From positions 35,515,663 to 35,579,662 of the forward strand of contig OZ026599.1 in assembly GCA_964020085.1 (NCBI GenBank): a stretch of 64,000 bases of DNA, in the 5' to 3' direction. The notes beneath the pieces were generated by a model. The model worked only from the letters and a program-made list of their open reading frames with translations. It searched no databases and had not been told where the DNA came from. This document shows positions 55,984 to 64,000 of the stretch, one piece after another. Both the position numbers and the translations under genes were made by a program. Source of the stretch: Micromussa lordhowensis (taxonomy: Eukaryota; Cnidaria; Anthozoa; Scleractinia; Lobophylliidae). The stretch's first letter is position 1. Every line of letters starts with the position of its first letter.

Positions 55984-58109
55984 ATGGGATTTACAAATGG
56001 GCAACATGAAAAACCATCAACGACAGGAAACGTAGAAAAGGTTAAAAAAAGAATAGGCTTAAAATTAACTCCAGACAATCATTTCCATTTACAAAACAAG
56101 AGATTAACTAACATTTCCGCTCCAATAAATGATCATGATGCAACCACTAAACGTTTCGTCGCTGATTTATTAAAGACAAAAGCAGCAACTACATACGTTA
56201 ACAATGAACTAGCTAAAAAGACTAACTCATCTGCTTTAAAGGATTACGCTTTAATTACTGATTTAGGAACTTTAGCAATCGAATTCAATGATGCATTAAA
56301 AAGCAAAGTCGATTACAATGATTTAGAGACTAAGACGCAAGATAATAATTTAGCAGCTAATATATAGATTTAGGTCAACCTAAAAGCGGAGCTCCAGTAG
56401 CCCGATTAGGCTTATCCAGGATAAGGTTGAATTTTGAGTTCAGTTTTGTAACTTCTGCATATTGTTTGGCCTTCTGTTTTGTGTTTAATAATCACAAAAC
56501 CTGATACATATCCCCCCCTCGGGAGAGTTTTGTCAAGTGCGCTCATTAGTATGCAAACCACGGCGATGTCGGTTGTCGTCGGCGAAATGTTTTTTTGCCC
56601 AAAAATTCGGTCTAAATCTTTCGGAGATGGAAGTCAGGACATTCCTAAGGATAAAGAAAGTAATTTGGGACCAGTTGCTGGCTTTTCAGGCAAGGGTAAG
56701 CTGTATTCAGCTGTATTTTAGTTTTGCGTGTGCAAATCCAACACGCCACGTTTTTGAATAAATTACGGCTTGAATTACAAAGTGTTTTTTTGATCGTTTG
56801 TAGCCCGCCGAGGTCATTTTTTCGTCTAAATCACTTGAGATTAGTTCGAAAAAGACTTGCCCATCCAACTTTCAGCTCTCGGACAATAATTCAGCGTTTT
56901 TTTTACCAAAACGCTGCTTGCTCTTACAGTCATGTTTTGCCGTTGCTACGGGAAACTATCTCTTCCTTTGGCTACGCAAGCGGTGGGCGATGTGCCAAAA
57001 GATAAATCTAATTAAGTTTGGTTTCGTTCGATTTCGCTGAAATTTTAACATGATGTAGCTGAATTGTTAAGGAACAAATTTTGTCTTTATCGATGTGTGC
57101 TAGCTGTTAACGCGAACGAGATATATCGCTTTGAAGTCGTATTTTTGGACAAAATTCTTTGCATAGCGAAGTTTCCGGGTTTTTTCGTAATCGGGTCATA
57201 TGTTTATTTTGACGGCAAAAATAGCCCTGAAAAGGTCATTGAATAACAATTCAAACGAATGTAAATTTGTTATGTTTTGAGATGATTTTGGAGTGAAAAA
57301 AAGGTTTTTTCGATATTTGCTGTATATTTTTCCCGCGAAAAATTCCACCGCGATGTCGGAAATGAGTTAATAATCACAAAACCTGATACACACAAAAAAA
57401 CTGCTTCCACTGTTCCACTGTTTCCACGTAAACACGACAAACGTTACTCCTTTAGCTGACCTAGCATATTGTGTAGCCGCGTTGAGCTCCAGAAAGCCCG
57501 CGAAAAATTAAGCCTCCTTTTGGTTTAGAGGTCCCCTTATGATCCCCTTATGGCCGCCATCTTGCGCGACTCCACCGTCGTCGTCGCCGTCGTGCGTACG
57601 CGCCCACGAGCAATACCGCTGTCCATGATTAACCATGAGAAAAGCCATACATGGGTTTCTTTTTCCTATATGGTTATGGGGCTCCGCTTGGCGGCCCTTC
57701 GGGCCGCCGGAGCTCCGCTAATACGCAAAAAACATACCCGTTCATCACCGTCTATGCAGAAGAGAATGGACCACTGATTAAAGGTTCTCTCCAATGGAGT
57801 TTCGGTAATGGATGTGAGAGAAATAAGCAATATGGTTGGCCTAGTCCTGTAGACGGTAAAATAATTCGTGGCAGCATTTGTGTTTGCGCTGGCATTCATC
57901 AAGCATCTGAAGTGATCGTCGGCTTAGTTCTTAATGGTGCTGATAAAGATTTAAAAATTGCCAAACCTGTCAATGAATGGTCAAATCACACTATTTTCAG
58001 CGATCCGATTACGATAAAAGCCGGCGACAGGATCAATTTTCGAAGCAAAACATCGAATTCATCCGTAACACACGCGATGGTAAACTTATTGATCGAAATT
58101 GATGTCTAG
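55984..58109 (+). pseudogene. Fibre-like protein 2, interrupted by a 1.35-kb insertion (outer)
   Basis: The N-terminal 127 codons (55984-56362, through TQDNNLAAN) and the C-terminal part (57718-58109, from TQKTYPFITVYAEENG) match the inner gene 30049-30813. Between them lies foreign DNA beginning ATATAGATTTAGG and ending GGAGCTCCGC. GCTAAT occurs at both junctions. Confidence 0.88.
56363..57717. mobile_element. Unclassified 1.35-kb insertion in outer fibre 2
   Basis: The word GGAGCTCC occurs near both ends (56386 and 57708), and the right end has a GC-rich hairpin GGCGGCCC-TTCG-GGCCGCC. Within it, AATAATCACAAAACCTGATACA stands at about 56488-56509 and again at about 57369-57390, flanking some 860 bp. 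This looks like a second insertion with long direct repeats. No coding region is recognised. Probably a non-autonomous DNA element. Confidence 0.55.
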
Positions 58110-58126
58110 TATGAAAATATATGAAG

Positions 58127-58156
58127 CGTGTCTGATGCAAATGAGTTTCAGACACG
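58127..58156 (+). terminator. Conserved hairpin after fibre 2 (outer)
   Basis: CGTGTCTGA / TCAGACACG stem, 17 bp past the fibre 2 stop, matching 30002-30031. Confidence 0.45.
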
Positions 58157-58464
58157 TCATTATATCAGACACGCACGTGTAAATTCACGTTTTCTTTAGA
58201 CTAGCCTCAGGGTCAATTTTTTTTTAACCAATGGAAAACGAGATAAAAGCATTTGCATACTAGACTTTTCACAAAAAGCTACAAAATTTTGAAAAATTCA
58301 CACATTTGTTCAAAATTTTGAAAAATTCACACATTTGTTCAAAATTTTGAAAGATCACTAGATTGATTCAAGATGCCGTTAACACGCGTTTCATCCAGCT
58401 ACCGACAGCCACCGAGCATTTTTTGTCACGCATTTTAGAAAAATTTATCTTATCCAAAGAATAG
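58157..58464. other. Intergenic DNA with a tandem repeat (outer)
   Basis: A 29-bp unit (CAAAATTTTGAAAAATTCAC...) is repeated about 2.4 times at 58282-58351. The right part rejoins the inner sequence at ACAGCCACCGAGCA and TTTTTTGTCACGCATTTTAG. There is no gene. Confidence 0.6.
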
Positions 58465-58725
58465 ATGGATATTAAAAGTTTATCTTCTTTGATAGATGAA
58501 AGTAGAAAGTTTATTAAAATTTCTCTCGAAAAGAGGGGAAAAAAATCAATCACCTCATTTGAAAAGATTGAAGGTTTTAATTTAAAAGATTGGAAGAAAA
58601 AGTTAGCGTGTAACGGTTTTATTAGAGACCAAACTGTAAACCTACAAGGTGATCAAACTGAAAAAATATATGATGAATTAATCCAAATGGGCTATGATAG
58701 TGATCAAATTGTTTTTAATTTATAA
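58465..58725 (+). CDS. 86-residue protein of unknown function (outer)
   Basis: Same as 29243-29503, one change (F to I). Intact. Confidence 0.6.
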   Translation: MDIKSLSSLIDESRKFIKISLEKRGKKSITSFEKIEGFNLKDWKKKLACNGFIRDQTVNLQGDQTEKIYDELIQMGYDSDQIVFNL

Positions 58726-58743
58726 ATATAATAAAATAATATA

Positions 58744-59223
58744 ATGGTGGCTAAAAAGAATATTTTCGATTGGAATCATATTTCAGACAAATTATCGACT
58801 GATGAAGTAGATGAACTAAAGTCTTATTATCTAAGCTATCATAGGAAATGTTGGGCTTTCAAAAGGGCTTACAAAAGATTCAAATTGCTCAAATTCATTG
58901 GTAATTCACTCTCTATACTGACCGCTTCAGGTGGAATTGCTAGCGCTATCGCTACTGGTGGTATCAGTCTAATAGCGATTAGTACAGTGGCATTATTAGT
59001 TAAAGGCTACATGGAACACAAAGGTTTAGACTTAAAAATTCAAAATTGTACCTATGCCTATCAAAGTTACCAGCATTTGTTAATAATGATTCGAGAAGCG
59101 ATGCGCTCAGGTGATCTTAACCGAGAAAGTTTAATTAATCAAATGACAAGCGTTGACAATTTTGTGATTGATAATAGCCCAATTATTGATAAATATTTAA
59201 AGATGTATGACACTGTCCACTGA
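58744..59223 (+). CDS. Small membrane protein, two hydrophobic segments (outer)
   Basis: 159 residues, same as the inner gene to the last four residues, where the stop is reached through different DNA (TVH end). The hydrophobic hairpin region is unchanged. Confidence 0.65.
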   Translation: MVAKKNIFDWNHISDKLSTDEVDELKSYYLSYHRKCWAFKRAYKRFKLLKFIGNSLSILTASGGIASAIATGGISLIAISTVALLVKGYMEHKGLDLKIQNCTYAYQSYQHLLIMIREAMRSGDLNRESLINQMTSVDNFVIDNSPIIDKYLKMYDTVH

Positions 59224-59306
59224 CTTCAGACACACGCTAGTATGCGTGAGTACGTGTTTTGAATATTAATGATAGGTGACATGCAAATATCGACCAATTA
59301 AAATTT

Positions 59307-59322
59307 GTCTGATGCATCAGAC
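59307..59322. repeat. Perfect 16-bp palindrome
   Basis: GTCTGATGCATCAGAC, 12 bp inside the right TIR boundary. It echoes the TGTCTGATGCA arm of the fibre 2 hairpin. Confidence 0.7.
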
Positions 59323-59334
59323 TACGCTAATTAC

Positions 59335-59574
59335 GCATCGTGAGAACAATCTAAATTTTACTATATCCTACACTATCCTACGCATTTTAGGCATTTTTGT
59401 GCGTAAAATAGTATGTCTAATTTTTACGATATCTACGCTACTTACACTACCTACGCATAACTACGCTGTTTTAGTGTATTATATCATATATTTTAGACTC
59501 AGATTTTTACACTAACTACGCTGAGATGCGTAAAATTCAGAAATTGCGGTAGCTGCCCCAATTACTACACTACT
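59335..59574 (-). repeat. Terminal inverted repeat T4 (outer, right)
   Basis: 240 bp, inverted copy of 17768-18007. Confidence 0.93.
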
Positions 59575-59580
59575 CAAGAG
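59575..59580. other. Target-site duplication, outer element (right)
   Basis: CAAGAG, matching 17762-17767. Confidence 0.93.
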
Positions 59581-59769
59581 CATGTAGGTTGCGAAACTGT
59601 TATTGTGTTCTAGGATCGTGCGAATGTCGCTCAGCTTATAAATATTATATAATTATTCAGTTTGTGAGTGTTATCGAGTGAAACAGCAAGTGAAGAACAG
59701 TTCGAAGTTGTGTTATTTTTTTGGGGTTGCCGTTTCGTCCCACCACTAACCCTAGCTGTTGTTGAGACT

Positions 59770-59982
59770 TCACTTTAAATCTTCAAGCTTATAATGGCGA
59801 GAGCAAACCCTTGTTTCTTCCTTTATAGAAAAATATGGACCAAGATCTCTTCTAAAAGCACAAAGCCACTGTTCCTTGAGGGCATCGTCATCTGGAAAAC
59901 GAAAAAAAGAGATCTTTTCGCCAGTATTTTTATCTCGTTGATCTTTCTTGGTACACAACGGGACGCAACAGTTTGTTAGCAT
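59770..59982 (-). CDS. THAP zinc-finger domain exon
   Basis: MLTNCCVPLCTKKD, then ISFFRFPDDDALKEQWLCAF and VCSRHYKLEDLK. The C2-CH zinc ligands (CVPLC ... CSRH), the FRFP block and the W match a THAP domain, a DNA-binding module of P-element-type transposases and host regulators. The frame stops just after LEDL, where GTGAAGT could be a splice donor, so this would be a first coding exon. Host gene or transposase cannot be told apart from this exon. Confidence 0.7.
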   Translation of the reverse strand: MLTNCCVPLCTKKDQRDKNTGEKISFFRFPDDDALKEQWLCAFRRDLGPYFSIKEETRVCSRHYKLEDLK

Positions 59983-60036
59983 CGCTCAGCTTATGTCCGA
60001 CGAAAAAATATTCCTGCTGCTAAAAGCTATCCATAT

Positions 60037-60706
60037 TTTTACACTATGTAACATATGTCGCACTGGCACCAATCGCACAGCACGCACAACCATGTAGTTA
60101 GCATAAAGCACTATCATCGCACTTTTGTATAAATTAGAGAGTCCGTTTGAATTAAGGCCCTGTTTACAAGGAGAGAGGGTTACCCTAGCAAGCGGGTTAC
60201 TCTAGCACACACACATTTGTTCTTATTTTCTTCGTCGTGTTTACAAGGCGGCCAGGGTTACCCGGGTAGGAGGGTTACCCTATCTGCGTGCTAGGGTTAC
60301 CCTAGCAAGCGGGTTAACTTTTTCCCTTGTAAACACTCCAGGTAGGGTTAACCCGCCTACCCGGGCTATCTCTATTTTGGCTCCCAAAAGCAAAATATGA
60401 TCACAATACCGACAAAATCAGCGAATTATGACCCAGAAAACATCAAGTTCTTTCACAGTTTGTCATAATTTTGCTTTGGAAATAAATCATTTTCCAGTTT
60501 TGTTATCTGTTCGTGCTTTACTTGCAAGGTTACCGAAGCGTAACAAGCGTAAAGTTGTCTCGGGCAGTAGGGTTACCCTACCTGAAAATTTTGCTTGTAA
60601 ACCCGGGCTATCTTTTAACCCTCTTGCTAGGGTTACCCTGGCAGTAGGGTTACCCTACCTGCTTGTAAACAGGGCCTAAAACAGTTTTGTTACTGAGCAA
60701 ACAACA
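60037..60706 (+). repeat. 5' LTR of Gypsy-2, containing a MITE
   Basis: About 150 bp of LTR, split by the 521-bp MITE at 60156-60676. Confidence 0.65.
60156..60676. mobile_element. PIF/Harbinger-like MITE
   Basis: 521 bp with TIRs GGCCCTGTTTACAAG / CTTGTAAACAGGGCC and flanking TAA (60153-60155 and 60677-60679), the three-base TWA duplication of PIF/Harbinger. The inside is full of AGGGTTACCCT-type subterminal repeats in both orientations, likely transposase-binding sites. There is no transposase gene. Confidence 0.75.
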
Positions 60707-60790
60707 TGGTGGCAGCGGTGGCTGATTATTTCTCAACGGATATTCGGATTTAGCGATCTACTAGTCAAGTTTTCTCCGGTTTAAGCCAAT

Positions 60791-62061
60791 GTGACTTCGA
60801 ACACACCCTTTCCAGAATTCAAAAGAACAGGAGATGAAAAGCACGACCTTGAAACCTACAAACCCATGCAACAAATCAAACAAGAGAACGCCAAGGATTC
60901 GGTCCTGGCATCCCTGTGCGATGCGGTAACCAGTAGGTGCCCTGCAGAAAGGAAGGAAATGCCAGAGCATCTAAGACAGTATTGGAGTTTCAGAGACGAG
61001 ATTTCCGTCTACGATGGCGTGGTCTATGACTCTCACCAAGTTATTGTCCCTTCCTCGTTACGACAAGAGATGTTGCAGAAAATATACAAAGCACACCAGG
61101 GAGGCGGCAACAGCATACGAGAAGCACGCGAATCTCTTTTCTGGCCTTGAATGCAAGCAGCAATCAAGGAAAAATGCCTTTCATGCGGACGTTGTGTCCA
61201 ATACGTTAGCGAGCGACCACAAGAACCCATGGAATATCACACAATACCAATCAGACCGTGGTCAAAAATAAGTCCTGATCTCTTCCAGTTGGGTGGAAAC
61301 AACTACCTCGTAATGGTCAACCATTACAGTGATTATATTGAACTTGACTCCCTCAGCGGAAACACCTCTGCTACCTCAGTGATCAGAGTAATGAAGCGAC
61401 AGTTTGCTCGCCATGGAATCCCAGATGAGCTGATAACCGATAATGGCTCTCAATTCGAAAGTCACGAATACTCGAGGTTTGCTCGAGAATACGGCTTTAC
61501 CATAGTCAAATCATCACCATACTACAGCCGGGGTAACGGGAAAGTGGAGTCAGCAGGTTAGATTGCAAAAACATCTTGAAGAAGTCTCGAAAAGAGGATC
61601 CTTATCTGGCTCTCCTAGCATACAGAGACACTCCTCAGCAGGGTTACAACTACTCCCCAGCATGTCTCATATCAAGAAGACTCAAAGATACCTCCCTGCA
61701 GCACACCATCAGCTCACCCCACAGACAGGGTCCCCAAGTCAAGTGCATGGAAACATCGCCGAAAGAAGACGAAGATCAATGGCTCAGTACAACAAGAGGG
61801 TTTCCCAGCCTCTCAGAGAGTTCTCATAGAGAGGAAGAGAGGAATCACACACAGATCAGAGAAGCAAAGGCTGAACCAGAGGAGCGAGGAGATGACCGCT
61901 TGCAAATTGCATCCTTGCCTGACAGTGAGCTCACAGAAACGGATCAACCAGTGGAAGGGGAACCTACACCACAAAGAGACCAAGAGCCTGTATCCACGTT
62001 ATGCCGTTCAATGAGACAACGAAGGCCTCCCTCGAGATTCAAGGACTTAATTATGGACTAA
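60791..62061 (+). pseudogene. Gypsy-2 pol remnant (integrase)
   Basis: Frame pieces: a short gag-like start fused to the pol segment leading to SLFWP, an in-frame TGA at 61148-61150, then LSCGRCVQYVSERPQE, PWSKISPDLFQLGG (first Asp), ELITDNGSQFES (second Asp) and GNGKVESAG (Glu) to a stop at 61559-61561. A shifted frame continues to 62061 and ends MRQRRPPSRFKDLIMD. The DDE residues are visible but the gene is broken and the polymerase part deleted. Confidence 0.8.
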
Positions 62062-62129
62062 AAAAAGAACTAACTAGGAGTGTGCTAATGGATTTTGTAT
62101 TATAGCTTTAGCTTTCAAAAGGGGAAAGG

Positions 62130-63205
62130 TGTTACACGATGTAACATATGTCACACCTTCGCACTGTCACCTATCACACAGCACGCAAAACCATGTAATT
62201 AGCATAAAGCACTGCCACCGCACTTTTGTATAAACTAGGGTATCTAAAAGATAGTAATGCTGCGGCACATTCTGTTGATAGTGACATTTTAAGCAGTGAT
62301 TTATCTATCTGCGCGTTCCAAGATTTACAGTAACCTTTATTTCTCAAAGTAGTGTCAACTCAAAATCTGTCGTTGTATGCGTCAAGTTCATGCATGATGA
62401 CGCATCGATGGTGAGGTGTGAAAAGGGATTGTGATAAAAAAGCACATAGTGATCTGAACTATGTTTGGACATAAAACGATACACATCAACCTCCCCTTTA
62501 TCAGATCGCGAAAATCGATGGATGTGGAAATTGTAGGAGCAGAAATCTAGCTTATAAATTCTGTACTGGTACGCATTAAATGTCTCTATAATGTTGACAG
62601 ACTGTGCCGAGGACACGTCATGTGTGAAAATGCTAATGCTTTAGCTTTAATTCATGTTTGGATGAAAAGGAATAGATCGCAGCATGTATGAAATTAGCGT
62701 GTTGTACGGTTTTCGTTTTTTTAATTATTGGGTAGCGACGGTTTCTCTTCATTTACGAATTCGACCAAGGAGGCGAGACTACTAAGAAATGACATACTAA
62801 GTTAAAATTAAGATGTCATAATTAATCATCCAGATTTACAAACTTTCGCATACTGCATTAAGAACAAAACCATGCAAGAGTTTTGAAAGTCAAGCACGAT
62901 TTCCTCCACATCGTTTCACAGGTAAATCAGAGCAAAACAAACCACTAACCTCTCACTGGAATCTACGCGAAATTAGACGACAGCTCGATGTTGTGACATC
63001 TTCGTGTTGTTCGTGCCGCAATGCACTCACTGACGCAGTGCATTCTGGTTAAATGCAATGCATTCTGGTAAAAAGTGATGAATTCGAGAATTCGTATCCC
63101 CTTCTATATATTCTTCTAAAATCCTGATTATGTTGCTGCTCGCTCGCTACGCTCGCTGCGCAGCAATTAGGGAGTCCTTTTTAATTTGTTACTGAGTAAA
63201 CAACA
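62130..63205 (+). repeat. 3' LTR of Gypsy-2, containing an insertion
   Basis: Starts TGTTACACGATGTAAC after the purine tract. The end, TTAGGGAGTCC to ACAACA, lies at 63166-63205. Confidence 0.6.
62241..63164. mobile_element. Possible 924-bp insertion in the 3' LTR
   Basis: The LTR sequence is interrupted between AACTAGGG (62233-62240) and AATTAGGG (63165-63172), an 8-bp near-duplication as made by hAT-like elements. Terminal inverted repeats are not evident. A 90-codon minus-strand frame inside has no motif. Confidence 0.4.
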
Positions 63206-64000
63206 ATGTCTGCGGATAAAGGACCTTTTCTTCCTACTTTCTTAGAAAAAATAACTATTCAAAAATATTTTCAGTGAAATTTTCTTCGCATCAAATCAAG
63301 TGTAAGTGTGCTGCAAGATCAGCTGGTGTATTCGACACCAGGCTTTTCCACGCAGCCGCCATTTATGAATACCGTGTATACTAACATGTAAATAGCTCGG
63401 AGCTGTACGCCGCCAACCAACACCTATTTCTCTTTCGATTGAGATAAAAGTCGAAGATTAATGCCTTAGAATGACATGATAACAAAATTGTTCGACTCAG
63501 AGTTTTTCGAAGGTTTGGAAATCAGCAGGCAACAAACATTCTGTGTAAAAGTGTCCAAAATGTTACTGCGTAACATTATCTAAGAACCGCTAGGGGAAAC
63601 AACCTTGCTTAGTCGCTTATCCGACTAATTTCACTGCAATTTTTGAGAAAAACTTACATTGGTTATTTGGAGTTACGACTTAAAACGTATGACCACGTGA
63701 AATCTGTAATTGTTTGAAATGTTCCCTTTTGCCTTGCTTCCCGCAGCTTCAAAAATACAGGTCACAACAATTCTACGACTTTCAATCGATCGAAGGCAGT
63801 GTTTTGGTTGAGCTCTCTATAATCACAGTCAAAGTGTGGGCCAGGCCAATTCTTAAATAGAACCAAGTCAAAACAAGCTTTATATCCGTTTAGTTGATAG
63901 ACCAGACGTTAAAGACAAGCTGGCTTCTGCGAAAGGATCAAATTTTAGAACAAAGAGCAGCTCAAAGACGATGCCACAAGAGTACCTACGTGCGGAGGTC
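63206..64000. other. Non-coding host DNA
   Basis: I recognise no gene or repeat in this stretch. Confidence 0.5.

Larger units (their letters stand above)
17768..59574 (-). mobile_element. Outer Polinton/Maverick (adintovirus-like) element, interrupted
   Basis: The element is bounded by 240-bp TIRs beginning AGTAGTGTAG, the AG...CT ends usual for Polintons, and by the 6-bp duplication CAAGAG (17762-17767 and 59575-59580). Without the 20.3-kb inner element and its duplicated site it measures about 21.5 kb. It is strongly A+T-rich compared with its flanks. By comparison with the inner copy it lies in reverse orientation. Lesions: MCP split at 28499/48783, a nonsense codon in VLTF3 (about 18176), a nonsense codon in the coiled-coil virion gene (50934), and a 1.35-kb insertion in fibre 2 (56363-57717). 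PolB, integrase, protease, ATPase, penton and fibre 1 are open. Confidence 0.95.
60037..63205 (+). mobile_element. Decayed Gypsy-type element (Gypsy-2) with large internal deletion and nested insertions
   Basis: LTR-related sequences at 60037-60706 and 62130-63205 share TTACACxATGTAACATATGTC at their starts and TTTGTTACTGAGxAAACAACA at their ends. Each carries its own insertion. The primer-binding site TGGTGGCAGCGG follows at 60707 and a purine tract (AAAAGGGGAAAGG) precedes 62130. Only a gag-like scrap and an integrase remnant lie between them; RT and RNase H are gone. No clean target duplication was found. Confidence 0.75.

Noticed and set aside
58282..58351. CRISPR-like array
   Set aside because: It is a simple 29-bp tandem repeat without spacers, in a eukaryotic element.
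17768..59574. Contamination or a free virus assembled into the contig
   Set aside because: Exact 6-bp host duplications flank the outer element, host-like repeats lie on both sides, and the inner element cuts an outer gene precisely. This is true integration.
62344..62616. 90-residue minus-strand protein inside the 3' LTR insertion
   Set aside because: No recognisable domain; likely chance frame in a non-autonomous insertion.

Overview
The window looks like a chromosomal piece of an invertebrate animal, most likely an anthozoan cnidarian (coral or sea anemone). I infer this from a Roc-COR (Roco) GTPase exon flanked by splice signals, a THAP zinc-finger exon, several LINE 3' fragments with (TTAC)n tails, Gypsy elements and MITEs. 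No organism name can be read directly from the sequence.

Layout. 1-770: no gene seen. 776-5215: a Gypsy LTR retrotransposon with 160-bp LTRs, a 5-bp target duplication and two lesions in gag-pol. 5221-10455: repeats and nested LINE remnants. 11274-13678: a host Roco exon. 13900-17767: MITEs, foldbacks and pseudogene debris. 17768-59574: two nested giant Polinton/Maverick elements of the adintovirus type. 59581-64000: host DNA with a THAP exon and a decayed Gypsy element that itself carries a PIF/Harbinger-like MITE.

The main content is the nested pair. The OUTER element (17768-59574, about 21.5 kb after removing the insertion) has 240-bp terminal inverted repeats (TIRs) and a 6-bp target duplication, CAAGAG. 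The INNER element (28500-48782, 20,283 bp) has 233-bp TIRs and a 6-bp duplication, TAACAA. It lies in opposite orientation inside the major capsid gene of the outer one. Because the outer capsid gene can be read across the junctions, the pre-insertion site is known exactly.

Both copies carry the same gene set: PolB, a retroviral-type integrase with a chromodomain, a packaging ATPase, an adenain-type protease, hexon-like major capsid and penton-like minor capsid proteins, a basic core-like protein, a pVI-like hydrophobic protein, a parvovirus-type phospholipase A2 protein, two fibre-like proteins, a putative ssDNA-binding protein, a poxvirus VLTF3-like late transcription factor and several small genes. 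PolB, integrase and TIRs would serve replication and integration. ATPase, protease, capsid, penton, core and PLA2 would serve packaging, assembly and entry. VLTF3 may drive late transcription, and nearly every gene has a TATATA-type motif abutting its ATG. The inner copy has no stop or frameshift that I could find apart from a conserved PLA2/integrase frame change. The outer copy has at least four lesions: the capsid is split by the inner element, VLTF3 and the coiled-coil minor virion gene have nonsense codons, and fibre 2 is interrupted by a 1.35-kb insertion.
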